From QHVT01 sp036389275 (GTDB taxonomy: Bacteria; Acidobacteriota; Thermoanaerobaculia; Gp7-AA8): DNA of 64,000 bases. The notes under the pieces are model-generated. The model ran no database searches. It saw only the letters and a program-made list of their open reading frames with translations, and had not been told where the DNA came from. Shown here piece after piece: positions 26,701-37,200 of the stretch (the stretch's first letter is position 1; each line of letters starts with the position of its first letter). Location: NCBI GenBank assembly GCA_036389275.1, contig DASVQE010000104.1, positions 16,305-80,304 on the forward strand, in the 5' to 3' direction. The position numbers and the translations under genes are program-made.

Positions 26701-26938
26701 TGAGCGAGAGCATGCCGTGGATGGCGGTGCGCGCGGAGAGCTCCTCGAGGACGAGCTCCTGGCCGTCGGGATCGGCGAAGGTGATCGGCGGCGCCGGCGG
26801 CGCGGCCGGTTTGCCGGGCGGCGGCGGCAGAGGCGCTTTCTGCGCGATCTGCGCGAGCGGCGGAAGCGTCAGCGGGCGCGGCCCGGAAGTCGAGAGGAGT
26901 GCGAGAGCCGCGGCAGCGGCGAGCAAACGAGCATACAT
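23741..26938 (-). CDS. VIT-VWA-TPR-DUF2135 surface protein
   Basis: 1065 residues. After a signal peptide (about 1-20) come a VIT domain (about 50-190; GRFTCTLPPNAAISRFAKEI), a von Willebrand A domain (about 285-440; WLFYVDTSASS, with a degenerate MIDAS DxSxS as DTSAS), a long Pro/Gly linker with GGVVGGVVGGVVGG repeats, TPR-like helices (about 735-890), and a C-terminal DUF2135/YfaP-like beta domain (DANDVDLHVVDPRGEEVYY). VIT-VWA proteins are usually exported and bind metal-dependent ligands. The combination with TPR and YfaP-like domains is typical of large Acidobacteriota/Planctomycetota surface proteins. ATG 26938 is 50 bp from repeat element 2. Confidence 0.85.
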   Translation of the reverse strand: MYARLLAAAAALALLSTSGPRPLTLPPLAQIAQKAPLPPPPGKPAAPPAPPITFADPDGQELVLEELSARTAIHGMLSLTELELRFRNPQSHRIEGRFTCTLPPNAAISRFAKEINGALMEGEVVERLRANQVYEQFLHQMRDPALLEQDQGNRFSARIFPIEANAPVRLLVSYTTLLPMRAGVRTYTLPLRGMQKVNKFTFRGFVTPVPGEETQGKLTTSTAEVTRFDERDWTPDRDIVMTWQAAADAPRTRILRAGDFYLASFRPSVASSARSSASGNWLFYVDTSASSAESAPHRILALEQLLVGLPPQDRVQVVAFDQELAPLATGTASELSRSIGDLLRARLFLGGTDLAALLRDVARNAAADPSRTIVIASDFAATVGETAPNAINSAIAAIPPRATIHALILGSREDSATAKALIARRGRVVRLPFTESLEVRARAAANDLRRPLGASFEAADPAAEWLYPTHFDDVASGDEVLVLGKLKAGSEPAVQLGGAGASASDALRLDASTFAPLLEREAYRAYLDYLAEREAAEPSDAVRRALATEQVRISTEQRVVIPRTTMLVLESEWDYQRFGLDRRALAAILTIDAGGIGRIDRRDVSIPTPRAPRPMPVDASKRVPMPVPPPVVQTAPAATPQPAPEGVVGSVSGGVEGGVVGGVVGGVVGGAVANAADAAQEQMPAERDELARAGSAPLTESIAAAPAPSVPPPPVAPPPPVAPPPPPRERAAPRRIEEKTSGADWTKLAPPPRARIDELEAKLRDNPRDRELYNQLGETLAALREWSALRKLALRWQPYDPENPQVYELLGNADDALGKDGEAARAFASLIELAPSKPELLQRAGLLLLRTGSARVAETPLRRALELRPDRVNSYRHLALLLWRDGRIEEAARLLESATERNFPAWYGNVQRVLREELGYVYRAWIAKEPARRDEIADRARAHDVDLARRDALRVTLAWETDANDVDLHVVDPRGEEVYYGHKESRSGLELYEDITQGLGPEVIRTDRLERGTYHVGVRYFAAGPMGVSRGVVVVLRGDDQLEIHPFRLVQGGGEIRYVAAVDVK

Positions 26939-26987
26939 GGCCCATTAGACGCGGCAGCGCGTCAAAGCGAAACCGCCGCTAGCCAAC

Positions 26988-27162
26988 GGGGACGACGGGG
27001 GGCCTCCGGCGGCCGGGGCCACGGGCCCCGGACCCCGTCTGTTGGCCTAGCCTCCGCGACACAGTGTGGCGAGCTTGGGAGGTCGTGTCGCGGAGGCTAG
27101 GCCAAACCAAATGGGGTCTGGGGCCCTCGGCCCCAGCCGCCGGAGGCCCCCGGTCGTTCCCC
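26988..27162. repeat. Long inverted-repeat element, copy 2
   Basis: 175-bp palindrome closely matching copy 1. Left arm 26988-27062 (starts GGGGACGACGGGGGGCCTCC, ends CTAGCCTCCGCGACAC); right arm 27085-27162 (starts GTGTCGCGGAGGCTAGGCC). The 22-bp centre is in the opposite orientation to copy 1. It fills most of the gap between the VIT gene start and the TAG stop of the next leftward gene, which begins 7 bp beyond it. Confidence 0.85.
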
Positions 27163-27168
27163 GGTTCC

Positions 27169-28170
27169 CTAGTGCCGTACCGCTCGCCGGCGCGACGGCG
27201 GCTGCCAGCCGAGGGCGATCACTTCAAAGTCCGATGCATGCAGTGCGGCGAAGGCGGGATTGAGCAGATCGTTGTCCCAGCGCGTGTCGTACGTCCCGGT
27301 CACGTACAGATCGCTCCCGTTGTCGGCCACGATCAGACCGTACGTCTTCATCGCCTCGAAAATCTTGCGCAGCGGCGGCGCGAAGCGCGAGAGATCCACG
27401 TTCGGCTTGAGGCGCAGGCGCGCGCCCATCGGCAAGGCGCCGGGTGTATCGCCGGCGCGGTGCGAGGCGGGAAAGACGTAGCCGTTCGTGCGCCGCACCG
27501 TGACCCGGAACGCGTGGCGGATCGGATCGGGACCGTACACCTCGTCGTAGCGCACCAGCCCCGGCAGGATCGCCAGCCCGGCGGCATCGGCGCTCGTCCA
27601 TCCGTCGGGACGCCGCGCGTTCGAGTCGAGCGGAAAGATCGCGCCCGATCCCGCTTCCCACCGCGTGCCGCTCCAGTGCAGCGCGTACAGCTCGTAGAGA
27701 ATGCGGTGATCGCGGTCGACCAGCAGCATGTGGCGGTCGCCGTCCGCGCGCGGATCGCTGCCGGCCAGCCCGCCTTCGATCCAGCGCTGCTGCGTCTTCG
27801 CCTCCTCCGGAATCGGATAGCCGGGCGGCCGTCCCGGCGCGGCGAAGTCGCTCTCGTCGTCGTACTCGAACGTCACCGGCACCAGCGGCTGACTGCCGGA
27901 AACGACGATGTATGGCATTCCATAGATCGGCGCTTCCGGATCTCCGCTCTCGCCTCCGAAATCCGGGTGCATGCCGCGCGACGCACCGATGTAATTGATG
28001 TACGCGGCGCTGTTCGGATCGACCGGAGCGGAGCGGATGTCGCTGTTCCACCAGTTCGACAGCGGGAAGAGCGGCAGCGGCCCCGGCAATGCGCCGCCGC
28101 GGACGGGCGCCTGGGCGGAAGCCGAAGTTGCGGCGGAGGCAATAAGCAGGGCGGCAAGGAGCGTTCGCAC
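27169..28170 (-). CDS. Hypothetical secreted protein
   Basis: 333 residues. A signal peptide (about 1-20, starting VRTLLAALLIASAATSASAQ) is used if the GTG at 28170 is the start; a TTG at 28185 is possible but less likely. The body contains LFPLSNWWNSDIRSAPVDPN, GDRHMLLVDRDHRILYELYA and DVYVTGTYDTRW-like stretches (written here as LYVTGTYDTRWDNDLL), reminiscent of exported beta-propeller or carbohydrate-related proteins, but I cannot name the family. Divergent from the 3025-residue secreted protein with about 130 bp between, which probably holds both promoters. Confidence 0.72.
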   Translation of the reverse strand: MRTLLAALLIASAATSASAQAPVRGGALPGPLPLFPLSNWWNSDIRSAPVDPNSAAYINYIGASRGMHPDFGGESGDPEAPIYGMPYIVVSGSQPLVPVTFEYDDESDFAAPGRPPGYPIPEEAKTQQRWIEGGLAGSDPRADGDRHMLLVDRDHRILYELYALHWSGTRWEAGSGAIFPLDSNARRPDGWTSADAAGLAILPGLVRYDEVYGPDPIRHAFRVTVRRTNGYVFPASHRAGDTPGALPMGARLRLKPNVDLSRFAPPLRKIFEAMKTYGLIVADNGSDLYVTGTYDTRWDNDLLNPAFAALHASDFEVIALGWQPPSRRRAVRH

Positions 28171-28297
28171 CGGACGATTCTCCAAGTGAGTGAACGCGAG
28201 CGAGTGTGGTCTGCATCACGGCGGCGGATGCCGCATTGATGGCAGATTGCGTCAGCTACAACTTCAGCAAGGGTCCACCCAGAAGAAAGGCCGGTCC

Positions 28298-31200
28298 ATG
28301 AAGGCACGTCGTGTCGGCGCGATGGCGTCGTTTGCAGTGCTCGTTCTGTTCGTTGCCGCTCCCCATGCGAGCGCCGACAGCTTCACCCTCACCAGCTCGG
28401 GCGGCAACTGGAGCAACACGGCCATCTGGCAGCAGAACGGCCTGCCGGCGACGCGCACGCCCGGCTCGCTGGCCGGCACGCTCGACACCGTGGCCCTGGC
28501 TACGAGCCTCTACACCGTCACGCTCGACACCTCGACCATCGAGTCGGTCCTGCTGACCACGACCTGCACCACCTTCGGCAACTGCGTGCTCGACGTCGCC
28601 TCCGCCAACACGCTCAAGCTCAGCGCCGGCTCGACCATCGGCTCGAACGTGAACCTCAAGATCACCGGCGGCACGCTCGACGGCGGCACGCTCACGGTCT
28701 CCTCGGGCGCCGTGGTCGACTGGAGCTCCGGCACGATCCAGAACGGCACCCTCACCGTCGGCTTCGGCGCGCAGGTCAACGCCGCCGGCCCCGGCACGAT
28801 GACGCTCAGCGGCGAGACCGCCACCCTCAACGGCTACTGGTACTACAGCGCCGGGCAGCAGGCCTTCAACGACGCCACGACCTTCACCGTCGGCAGCGGC
28901 GGCAACTACGAGCTGATCGAGAGCAACGGCATCTTCAGCAACGACTCGGCGAATTCGAGCATCACTGTCAACGCCGGCGGCGTCTTCCAGAAGACCGGCG
29001 GCAACTACGGGACGAACATCGACCCGACGCTCAACAACCACGGCACCGTCACCGTCTCCGTCTCCGTGCTGGCCATCAACAACGGCACGCACGACGGCAC
29101 GTTCAACATGACCGCCAGCGGCACGGGCGTGTCGTTCAACGGCACCGAGACCTTCGACGAAGGCCTGATCCTGCAAGGAGCGGGACGGGCCGACCTGTTC
29201 GACACCATCACCATCAACGGCGTCGTCACCGCCACCAACCTCTACATCGACCGCTACGGATCGCTGCGCGGCGGCACGAGCGGCGTGCTCAACGTCTCCG
29301 GCCTCTTCGAGACGCACGGCGGCAGCTTCGTCAACGGCCTGACCGTCAACAACAACGGCACCTTCGACATCGCCGGCGACGCGAACACCGGCTTCAACAC
29401 GAACGCCATCTTCAACAACAACGGCACGGTCACGATCAACCTGCTCGCGGCGGGCAACAACGTGGAGATCGACAGCGGCGCGGTCTTCAACAACGCCGCC
29501 GGCAAGACCGTCACCCTCACCGGCGACGTCGCCTTCTTGTCCGACGGCACCGGCGGCGCGCGCATCGCCAACGCCGGCACGTTCACGAAATCCTCCGGCT
29601 CGCAGATCGCCACCGTCGACGTCGAGTTCAACAACACCGGCAGCGTCTCGGTCATCAACGCCAGCGGCGGCCTCGCCTTCTCCCGCGGCGGCACGCACAG
29701 CGCCAGCAGCTTCCTGGTCGGCACCGGCTGCGCGGTCGGCTTCAGCGGCGGCACGCACTCGTTCGACAACGTCACCATCAGCGGCTCGACCGGCCTGGCC
29801 AAGTTCACCGGCGGGACCGCGACGGTCGGCCTCGGCGGACTGACCATCGGCGCGCAGACGCTGCAGAGCGGCGGCACGATCGGCGGCAGCGGCACGCTCT
29901 CGATCAACAACAAGTTCACCTGGAGCAGCGGCACGCAGAGCGGCAGCGGCAAGACCATCCTCGACACGTCCGCGCATACGTTCAGCGCCGCCGACGGCCC
30001 GCTGACGCTCACGGGGCGGCAGATCGAGAACAACGGCACCCTCACCTACGCGCCCGGCGGCGCGAACCTGCTCTCGATCAACAGCGGCGGGCAATTGATC
30101 AACAAGAACATCTTCAACCTCAGCGGCGACGTCACCATCACCAGCGACGGCGTGTCGATTCCGCTGATCGACAACCGCGCCAGCGGCACGCTGGAGAAAA
30201 ACAGCGGCAGCGGCACCGCGCACATCTACGCGGCCGTCGACAACGCCGGCTCGGTCAACATCCCCAGCGGCCAGCTCGCCTTCAACGGCGGCGGCACGAA
30301 CACCGGCACGATCAACATCCCGGCCGCGGCGAACGCGCTGCGCTTCGAGTTCGGCACCTACACCCTCGACGCCGGCACCGTCACCGGCATCAACGACCTC
30401 GGCTCGTTCCAGATCGCCGGCGGCACGGTGGACATCGGCAGCCCGCTGACGCTCAAGAACGTCGAGCTCTCGGGCGGCACGCTCGACGGCGACGTGCTCG
30501 ACATCAGCGGCAAGCTGACCTGGACCGGCGGCTCGATCGCCGGCGCCAGCACCACGAACATCCTGCTCGGCGCGACGCTCGACCACACCGCGCCGACCAC
30601 CACCACCACGCTGCAATACCGGACGCTGCACAACTACGGCACGTTCAACTACGCGCCCGGTTTGCAGGGGCTGATGCTCGACGGCAACGCCACGATCTCG
30701 AACGAGAGCGGCGGCGTCTTCGACATCAAGGGCGACGGCGCGCTGCTCAACGGCGGCGGCACGAACACGTTCTCGAACCTCTCCGGCGCGACGCTCAAGC
30801 GCACCGCCGGCACGAGCAGCACCGGCATGCGCTTCGACGTGCCGGTGAACAACAGCGGCACGATCAGCAACGAGGCGGGCGGCGGATCGATCATCTTCGC
30901 CGGCGGCGGCGCGACCACCGGCGGCACGATTTCCACCGCCACCAGCAGCGACCTGATCGACTTCTTCTCCGGCACCTTCTCGGTGAGCATGACCGGCAAC
31001 GCGTTCACCGGCCCGGGCAGCGTCGAGGTGGTCGGCGGCACGCTGCAGGTCACGGCGAACGCGAACGCGAATACGACGCTGTCGGTCAAGAGCGGCACGC
31101 TCACCGTCACGAGTCCGAACACGTTTCAGATCTCGACGCTCAACTGGCAAGGCGGCACGATCGGCGGCAGCGGCACCAAGCGCGTCTTCGCCGGCTTCAT

Positions 31201-34200
31201 CGACAACACCGCGCCGACGACGCTCGCCGGCGGCACGCTCACCTTCGCCGGCTCGAGCATGAACTACTCCGGCGACAGCACGAACTTTCTGACGGTCAAC
31301 GGCGGCGCGACCTTCAACGTCGAGACCGGCGCCACGCTCAACCTCACCTCCGCCGGTACGCTCGGCGGGACCGGCACGCTGAGCGGCAGCGGCGGCACGA
31401 TCGTGAAGATCAGCAGCGGCACGATGCACGTCGACACGCCGGTGAGCATCGCCACCGGCGGCACGATCGGCGCGACGGGCGGCATCCTGCAGCTCGACGG
31501 CGGCGGCACCATCAGCCGCCCGATCGACACCGGCGTCTCGGCCATGGTCGACTTCTCCGGCGGCACGTTCAACCTGAGCAGCGGCTCGATCCTCGGCAGC
31601 GGCTCGCTGCGGATCTCCGGCGCGACCGTGAACGCGAACGCCAACGTCACCGCTCCGAAGCTGCTCCTCACGGCCGGCTCGCTCGCCGGCAGCGGCGCGG
31701 TCAGCGTCGACGGCGGCACCTGGTCGGGCGGCGATCTCGATGGCAGCGCGACCTTCACCGTCAACGGCGGCAAGACGTTCGACCTCGAGAGCAACCTCAC
31801 CACGAAGATGCTCCGCCGTCCGTTCACCAACAACGGCACGCTGCGCGTCATCACCTCGGCCACGACCGTAACCCTCGACGGCGCCACGCTGACGAACAAC
31901 GGGACGATGGATCTGCAGCAGCCGATCGACTTCGCCTGGACGGGCGCGGCCGGCTCGCTGGTGGTCAACAACGGCGGCACGATGCAGCAGAGCGGCATCA
32001 ACTCCGGCACGTTCCTGCACGCGCCGTTCAACAACAACGGCACCGTCACGATCAGCAACGGCAACTTCGATCTCCTCGGCAGCGGCACGCACAGCGGCTC
32101 CTTCACCGTCGGCACGAGCTGCGTGCTCGGCATCGACGGCACCTCGCAAGCCCTCGGCGTGCTCTCGTCCGTCAGCGGCGCCGGCCACGTGGTGATGGGC
32201 GCGACCGCCGCTACGGTCGACGGCGCCTTCAACCTCGGCGGAAAGCTCTTCCTCTCCGGCAGCGGCACGTTCAACAGCGCCTCCGGCGCGACCGCGGGCG
32301 CGCTCATCCTCAGCGGCACCCTCACCGGCTCGGCGAACCTCACGCTCACCTCCTCGATCGTGAGCTCGTGGGACGGCGGCACGATGAGCGGCAGCGGCAC
32401 GACGTTCGTCAACGGCTCCGGCATCGACGTCACCGGCAACAACGGTCCGATGTACCTCGCCCGCGATCTCGAGATCGGCAACAGCTCGACGATGCTCTGG
32501 AACTCGCTCAACGGCCTGGCGCTCGAGAACGGCGTCACGCTGACGAACAACGGCACGCTCTCGCTGCTCAAGCCGGGCCCGATCCAGCAGGGCACCGGCG
32601 GCGGCTCGGTCGTCAACAACGGCACCACCACCCGCAACTCGTTCGGCGGCACGCTGCCGTTCGCACCGCCCTTCACCAACAACGGCACCGTGCAGCTCGT
32701 GTCGGGCAACATCAGCTTCGACGGCGGCTACACGCAGGACGCCGGCAGCACCGACGTCGGTGCCGCCACGACGCTCTCGTCGCCGCTCACCATCCCCTTG
32801 AACGGCGGCGTGCTCCAGGGCAGCGGCATCGTCGACGCGAACGTGAGCAACAGCGGCGGGAACGTGAAGCCGGGCACCAGCCCCGGCCTGCTGACGATCA
32901 ACGGCAACTACGCGCAGGGCACCGGCGGCACGCTGACCGTGGAGCTCGGCGGCACGATCGCCGGCACCGACTACGACCGGCTCGCCGTGACCGGCAGCGC
33001 CACCCTCGGCGGCGCGCTCGTCGCCTCCTTCGTCAACAGCTTCACGCCGTCGAACGGCAACATCTTCGACGTCCTCACCTACAGCTCCGCCACCGGCACG
33101 TTCAACTCGGAGACGCTGCCGACGTTCCCCGGCGGCGGCACGATGACGTCGAGCTATCGGCCGACCAGCTACCGCCTCACCGCCAACTCCACCGCCACGC
33201 CGACGGGCGCGGACATGCAGGTCGTGCAGTCGCCGCCGCCGCCGTCCAGCGTGGCGCACGGCCAGAACGTCACCTTCACCTTCAACGTCACGAACAACGG
33301 TCCGTCGACGGCGACGAACGTCTCGTTCAGCGACACGCTGTCGGGCGCGCAGCTCGTCTCCGCGACCAGCACCGCCGGCACCTGCAGCGGCACCGCGCCG
33401 ATCGTCTGCGCGATCGGAACGCTGAGCAGCGGCCAGGGCGCCGTCATCACCATCACCGCGAACGCGAACAGCACCGGCTCGATCTCGAACGCCGCCAGCG
33501 TCAGCGCCAGCGAGACCGATCCGAACACCGCCAACAACAACACCTCGGCGGCGCTCACCACCACCGTCAACGCCTCGGCCGATCTCGGCGTGACCGTCAC
33601 CGACTCGCCCGATCCCGCCGCCTCCGGCGCGACCGTCACCTACAGCGTCGTGCTGTCGAACGGCGGACCCGACGCCGCCGCGAACACCCTGCTCTCCTTC
33701 TCGATGAGCAACGGCTCGATCACCAGCGTCTCCAGCGCTTCACTCACGTGCAGCGGCAGCGGCGCCTCCGCGAGCTGCAGCGCCGCCTCGCTTCCGACGG
33801 GCAGCTACGGCATCACCGTCACCGCGCAGGCAGGCTCCGGCCTGATGACGCTCACCGCCGGCGCGAGCTCCTCGACCAGCGATCCGTCGAGCGGCAACAA
33901 CACCGCCTCGGCGCAGACGACCATCACCAGCGCCGCGACGTCGGCCGATCTCGGCGTGACGCTCACCGACTCGCCCGATCCGGTCGCCTCCGGCGCGACC
34001 GTTACCTACAGCGTCGCGCTGACGAACGGCGGACCCGACGCGGCCGCGAACACCCTGCTCTCCTTCTCGATCAGCAACGGCTCGATCACCGGCGTCACCA
34101 GCGGTTCGCTCACGTGCAGCGGCAGCGGCGCCTCGGCGAGCTGCAGCGCCGCGTCGCTTCCGACCGGCAGCTACAACATCACCGTCACCGCGCAGGCAGG

Positions 34201-37200
34201 CTCCGGCGTGATGACGCTGACCGCCGGCGCGAGCTCCTCGACCGCCGATCCGTCGACCGGCAACAACACCGCCTCGGCGCAGACGACGATCACCAGCACC
34301 GCCACCTCCGCCGATCTCGGCGTGACACTCACCGACTCGCCCGATCCGGCCACCTCCGGCACGACCGTCACCTACAACGTCGTGCTGACGAACGGCGGAC
34401 CCGACGCGGCCGCGAACGCCGTGCTCTCCTTCTCGATCAGCAACGGCTCGATCACCAGCGTCACCAGCGCGTCGCTCACCTGCAACGGCAGCGGCGCCTC
34501 GGCGAGTTGCAGCGCCGCGTCGCTTCCGACGGGCAGCTACAACATCACCGTCACCGCGCAGGCAGGCTCCGGCGTGATGACGCTCACCGCAAGCGCGAGC
34601 TCCTCGACCGGCGATCCGTCGAACGCGAACAACACCGCCTCGGCGCAGACGACGATCACCAGCGCGAGCGCCGACGTGAAGGTGCTCAAGAGCGGACCGG
34701 CATCGGCCGAGGCGCTCGACAACGTGGTGTACACCATCACGGTCCACAACCTCGGCGCGGGCAGCGCGAGCAACGTCGTGGTCAGCGACCCGACGCCGTC
34801 CGGACTGCAGTTCGTCTCGAACGTCGGCGCCTGCGCGAATGCCTTCCCCTGCAACCTCGGCACGCTGGCCGCCGGCCAGTCCGTCACCATCACCTCGACC
34901 TACCAGGTGATGCGCGAGGCGCGCGGCACGACCATCACCAACACCGCCAGCGTCACCAGCGCGAACGACACGAATCCGGCGAACGACAACGCCAGCGCCG
35001 TCACGGCGATCAACTGCAGCAACAACGCGCCGTCCATCGTGACGCCTGCTAACGGAACTACGGAAGTCCCCACTTCCGGATTTCTGCGCTGGAGCGTCGC
35101 CGGCGCCGACCGCTACGTCGTCTACCTCGGCCCGGCCGGCAGCGGCTGCACCACCGCCATCGGCGTCGTCACCGACGGCGAAGCGTTCGCGTACAGCGGC
35201 CTCGCCGGCGGCACCACCTACGAGTGGCGCGTCGAAGGGCAGGTCAACAACTGTCCGGTCGCGAGCAGCTCCTGCGCGACCTTCACCACCGCCAAGGGCT
35301 GCAGCGCGCCCGCCGCTCCGCTGCCGAGCGTGGTCGGCCAGACCACGTCCGCCAAGACGTACAGCGTGACGTGGGACGCCGTCCCCGGCGCCGCGCGCTA
35401 CGAGATCGACGAAGCGACCAACGCCGACTTTGCCGGCGCCACCACCATCTCCACGACCAAGACCGAGCAGGCGTACAAGCACGACGTCGACGCCACGAGC
35501 GCCTTCTACTACCGCGTGCGCGCCTTCAACGAATGCGCGCCGGCGGGCGTGAGCTCGCCGACGGTGCGCGTGGTCATCGTGCCGGTCGAGCCGGTGCAGC
35601 AGACCGAGCCGCCCAGCGCCACCGTGCCGGCCGGCAGCACGGAAGTCGTCGTGCAGCAGGTCTTCATCCCCGGCCGTGAGAACGAGACGCTCTTCTACAG
35701 CGCCACCACCGATCGTCCGTGGCTGAGCGTCCGTCCGGACAGCGGCGTGCTGCCGCCGGAAGGCATCACCCTCGACGTCGTCGCCGATCCGCGCAACCTG
35801 CCGAACGGCACCTTCACCGCCAGCGTCATCGTCACGCTCAACACCAGCAGTGCGAGCCGCGTCACCACGAACGCCGTCACCTACGTGACCGTCCCGGTCT
35901 CGGTGAACCTCGTCACGCCGGTGACGCCGGTGCAGTCGAAGCCGAGCACCTCGCCGTACGCGCTGGTGATCCCGTCGGTCGGCCATCTCGACGGCATCGA
36001 CTCGCACTGGCAGTCCGACGTGCGCGTCACCAACGCCGGCTTCCGCTCGGCGCGCTACGGCCTCACCTTCACGCCAACCGGCGGCACCGCCTCGGGCGTC
36101 AAGCAGACCGTCATCACCGTCGACGCCGGCGCGACCACCGCGCTCGACGACATCATCCGCAACTGGTACGGCGTCGGCGCATTCGGCGACGGCGCGAACG
36201 GCATGCTCGAGATCGTGCCGCTCGAAGATCCGCAGTCGACCGCGCTCGTCACCGTCGCCTCGAGCCGCACCTACAACGTCACCGGCAACGGCACTCTCGG
36301 CCAGTACATCCCGGCCCTGCCGTTCTCCGGCTTCGTCGGCCGCGCGCTGAACGGCGCGCTCCCGAACATCCTCAGCTTGCAGCAGATCGCGCAGTCGAAG
36401 TCCTTCCGCACGAACGTCGGCATCGCCGAAGCCTCCGGCAACGCGGTGTCGGTGCTGGTGAGCGTGTTCGATGACGCCGCGAAGAAAGTGCTCGAGCTGC
36501 CGCTGCAGCTCGGCGCGGGCGAACAGCGCCAGCTCAACGGCCTGCTCGCCGAGAACGGCATCGAGCTCGAAGACGGCCGCGTCGAAGTGCAGGTCACCGG
36601 CGGCGACGGCAAAGTCACCGCCTACGCTTCCGTCGTCGACAACCACACCGGCGATCCGCTGCTCGTGAGCGGCGCGCCGCTGGCCGCCGCCTCCGGCTCG
36701 ACGCGCTACGTCCTGCCGGGCGCGGCGAACCTCGACAACTCCGTCGCCCACTGGCGCACCGACATGCGCGTCTTCAACTACGCGCCGTCGCAGCAGGCGG
36801 CCACGCTGACCTTCTTCCCGCTGGGCGGCGGCGCGCCGAAGAACGCCAGCGTCACGCTGAACGCCGGCCAGGTGCTCAAGCTCGACAACGTGATCCGCAC
36901 GCTGTTCGGCAGCGAGAACACCGGCGGTGTGGTGCATCTCAACACCGAGGTGCCGTCGAGCCTCGTCGTCACCGGCCGCACCTACAACGACACGGAGAGC
37001 GGCACGTTCGGGCAGTTCATCCCGGCCGTGACGCCGCAGCAGGCCACGGGACTCGGCGGCCGCACGCTGCACATCCTGCAGGTCGAAGACTCGTCGCGCT
37101 ACCGCACGAACATCGGCCTCGCGGAAGTGAGCGGCAAGCCGGTGACGGTCGAGCTGCAGATCGTGCTGCCCGACTCGAAGATCACCCCGACCGTGCAGAT

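Noticed and set aside
28256..33259. Very long open frame antisense to the giant secreted protein
   Set aside because: Arises from GC-rich third positions and Gly/Asn/Thr repeats on the other strand; its translation is Arg/Ala/Val-rich with no motif, and the sense frame has a signal peptide and recognisable domains.
33578..34669. CRISPR-like periodic repeats
   Set aside because: Units are 366 bp, contiguous and coding, with no spacers.
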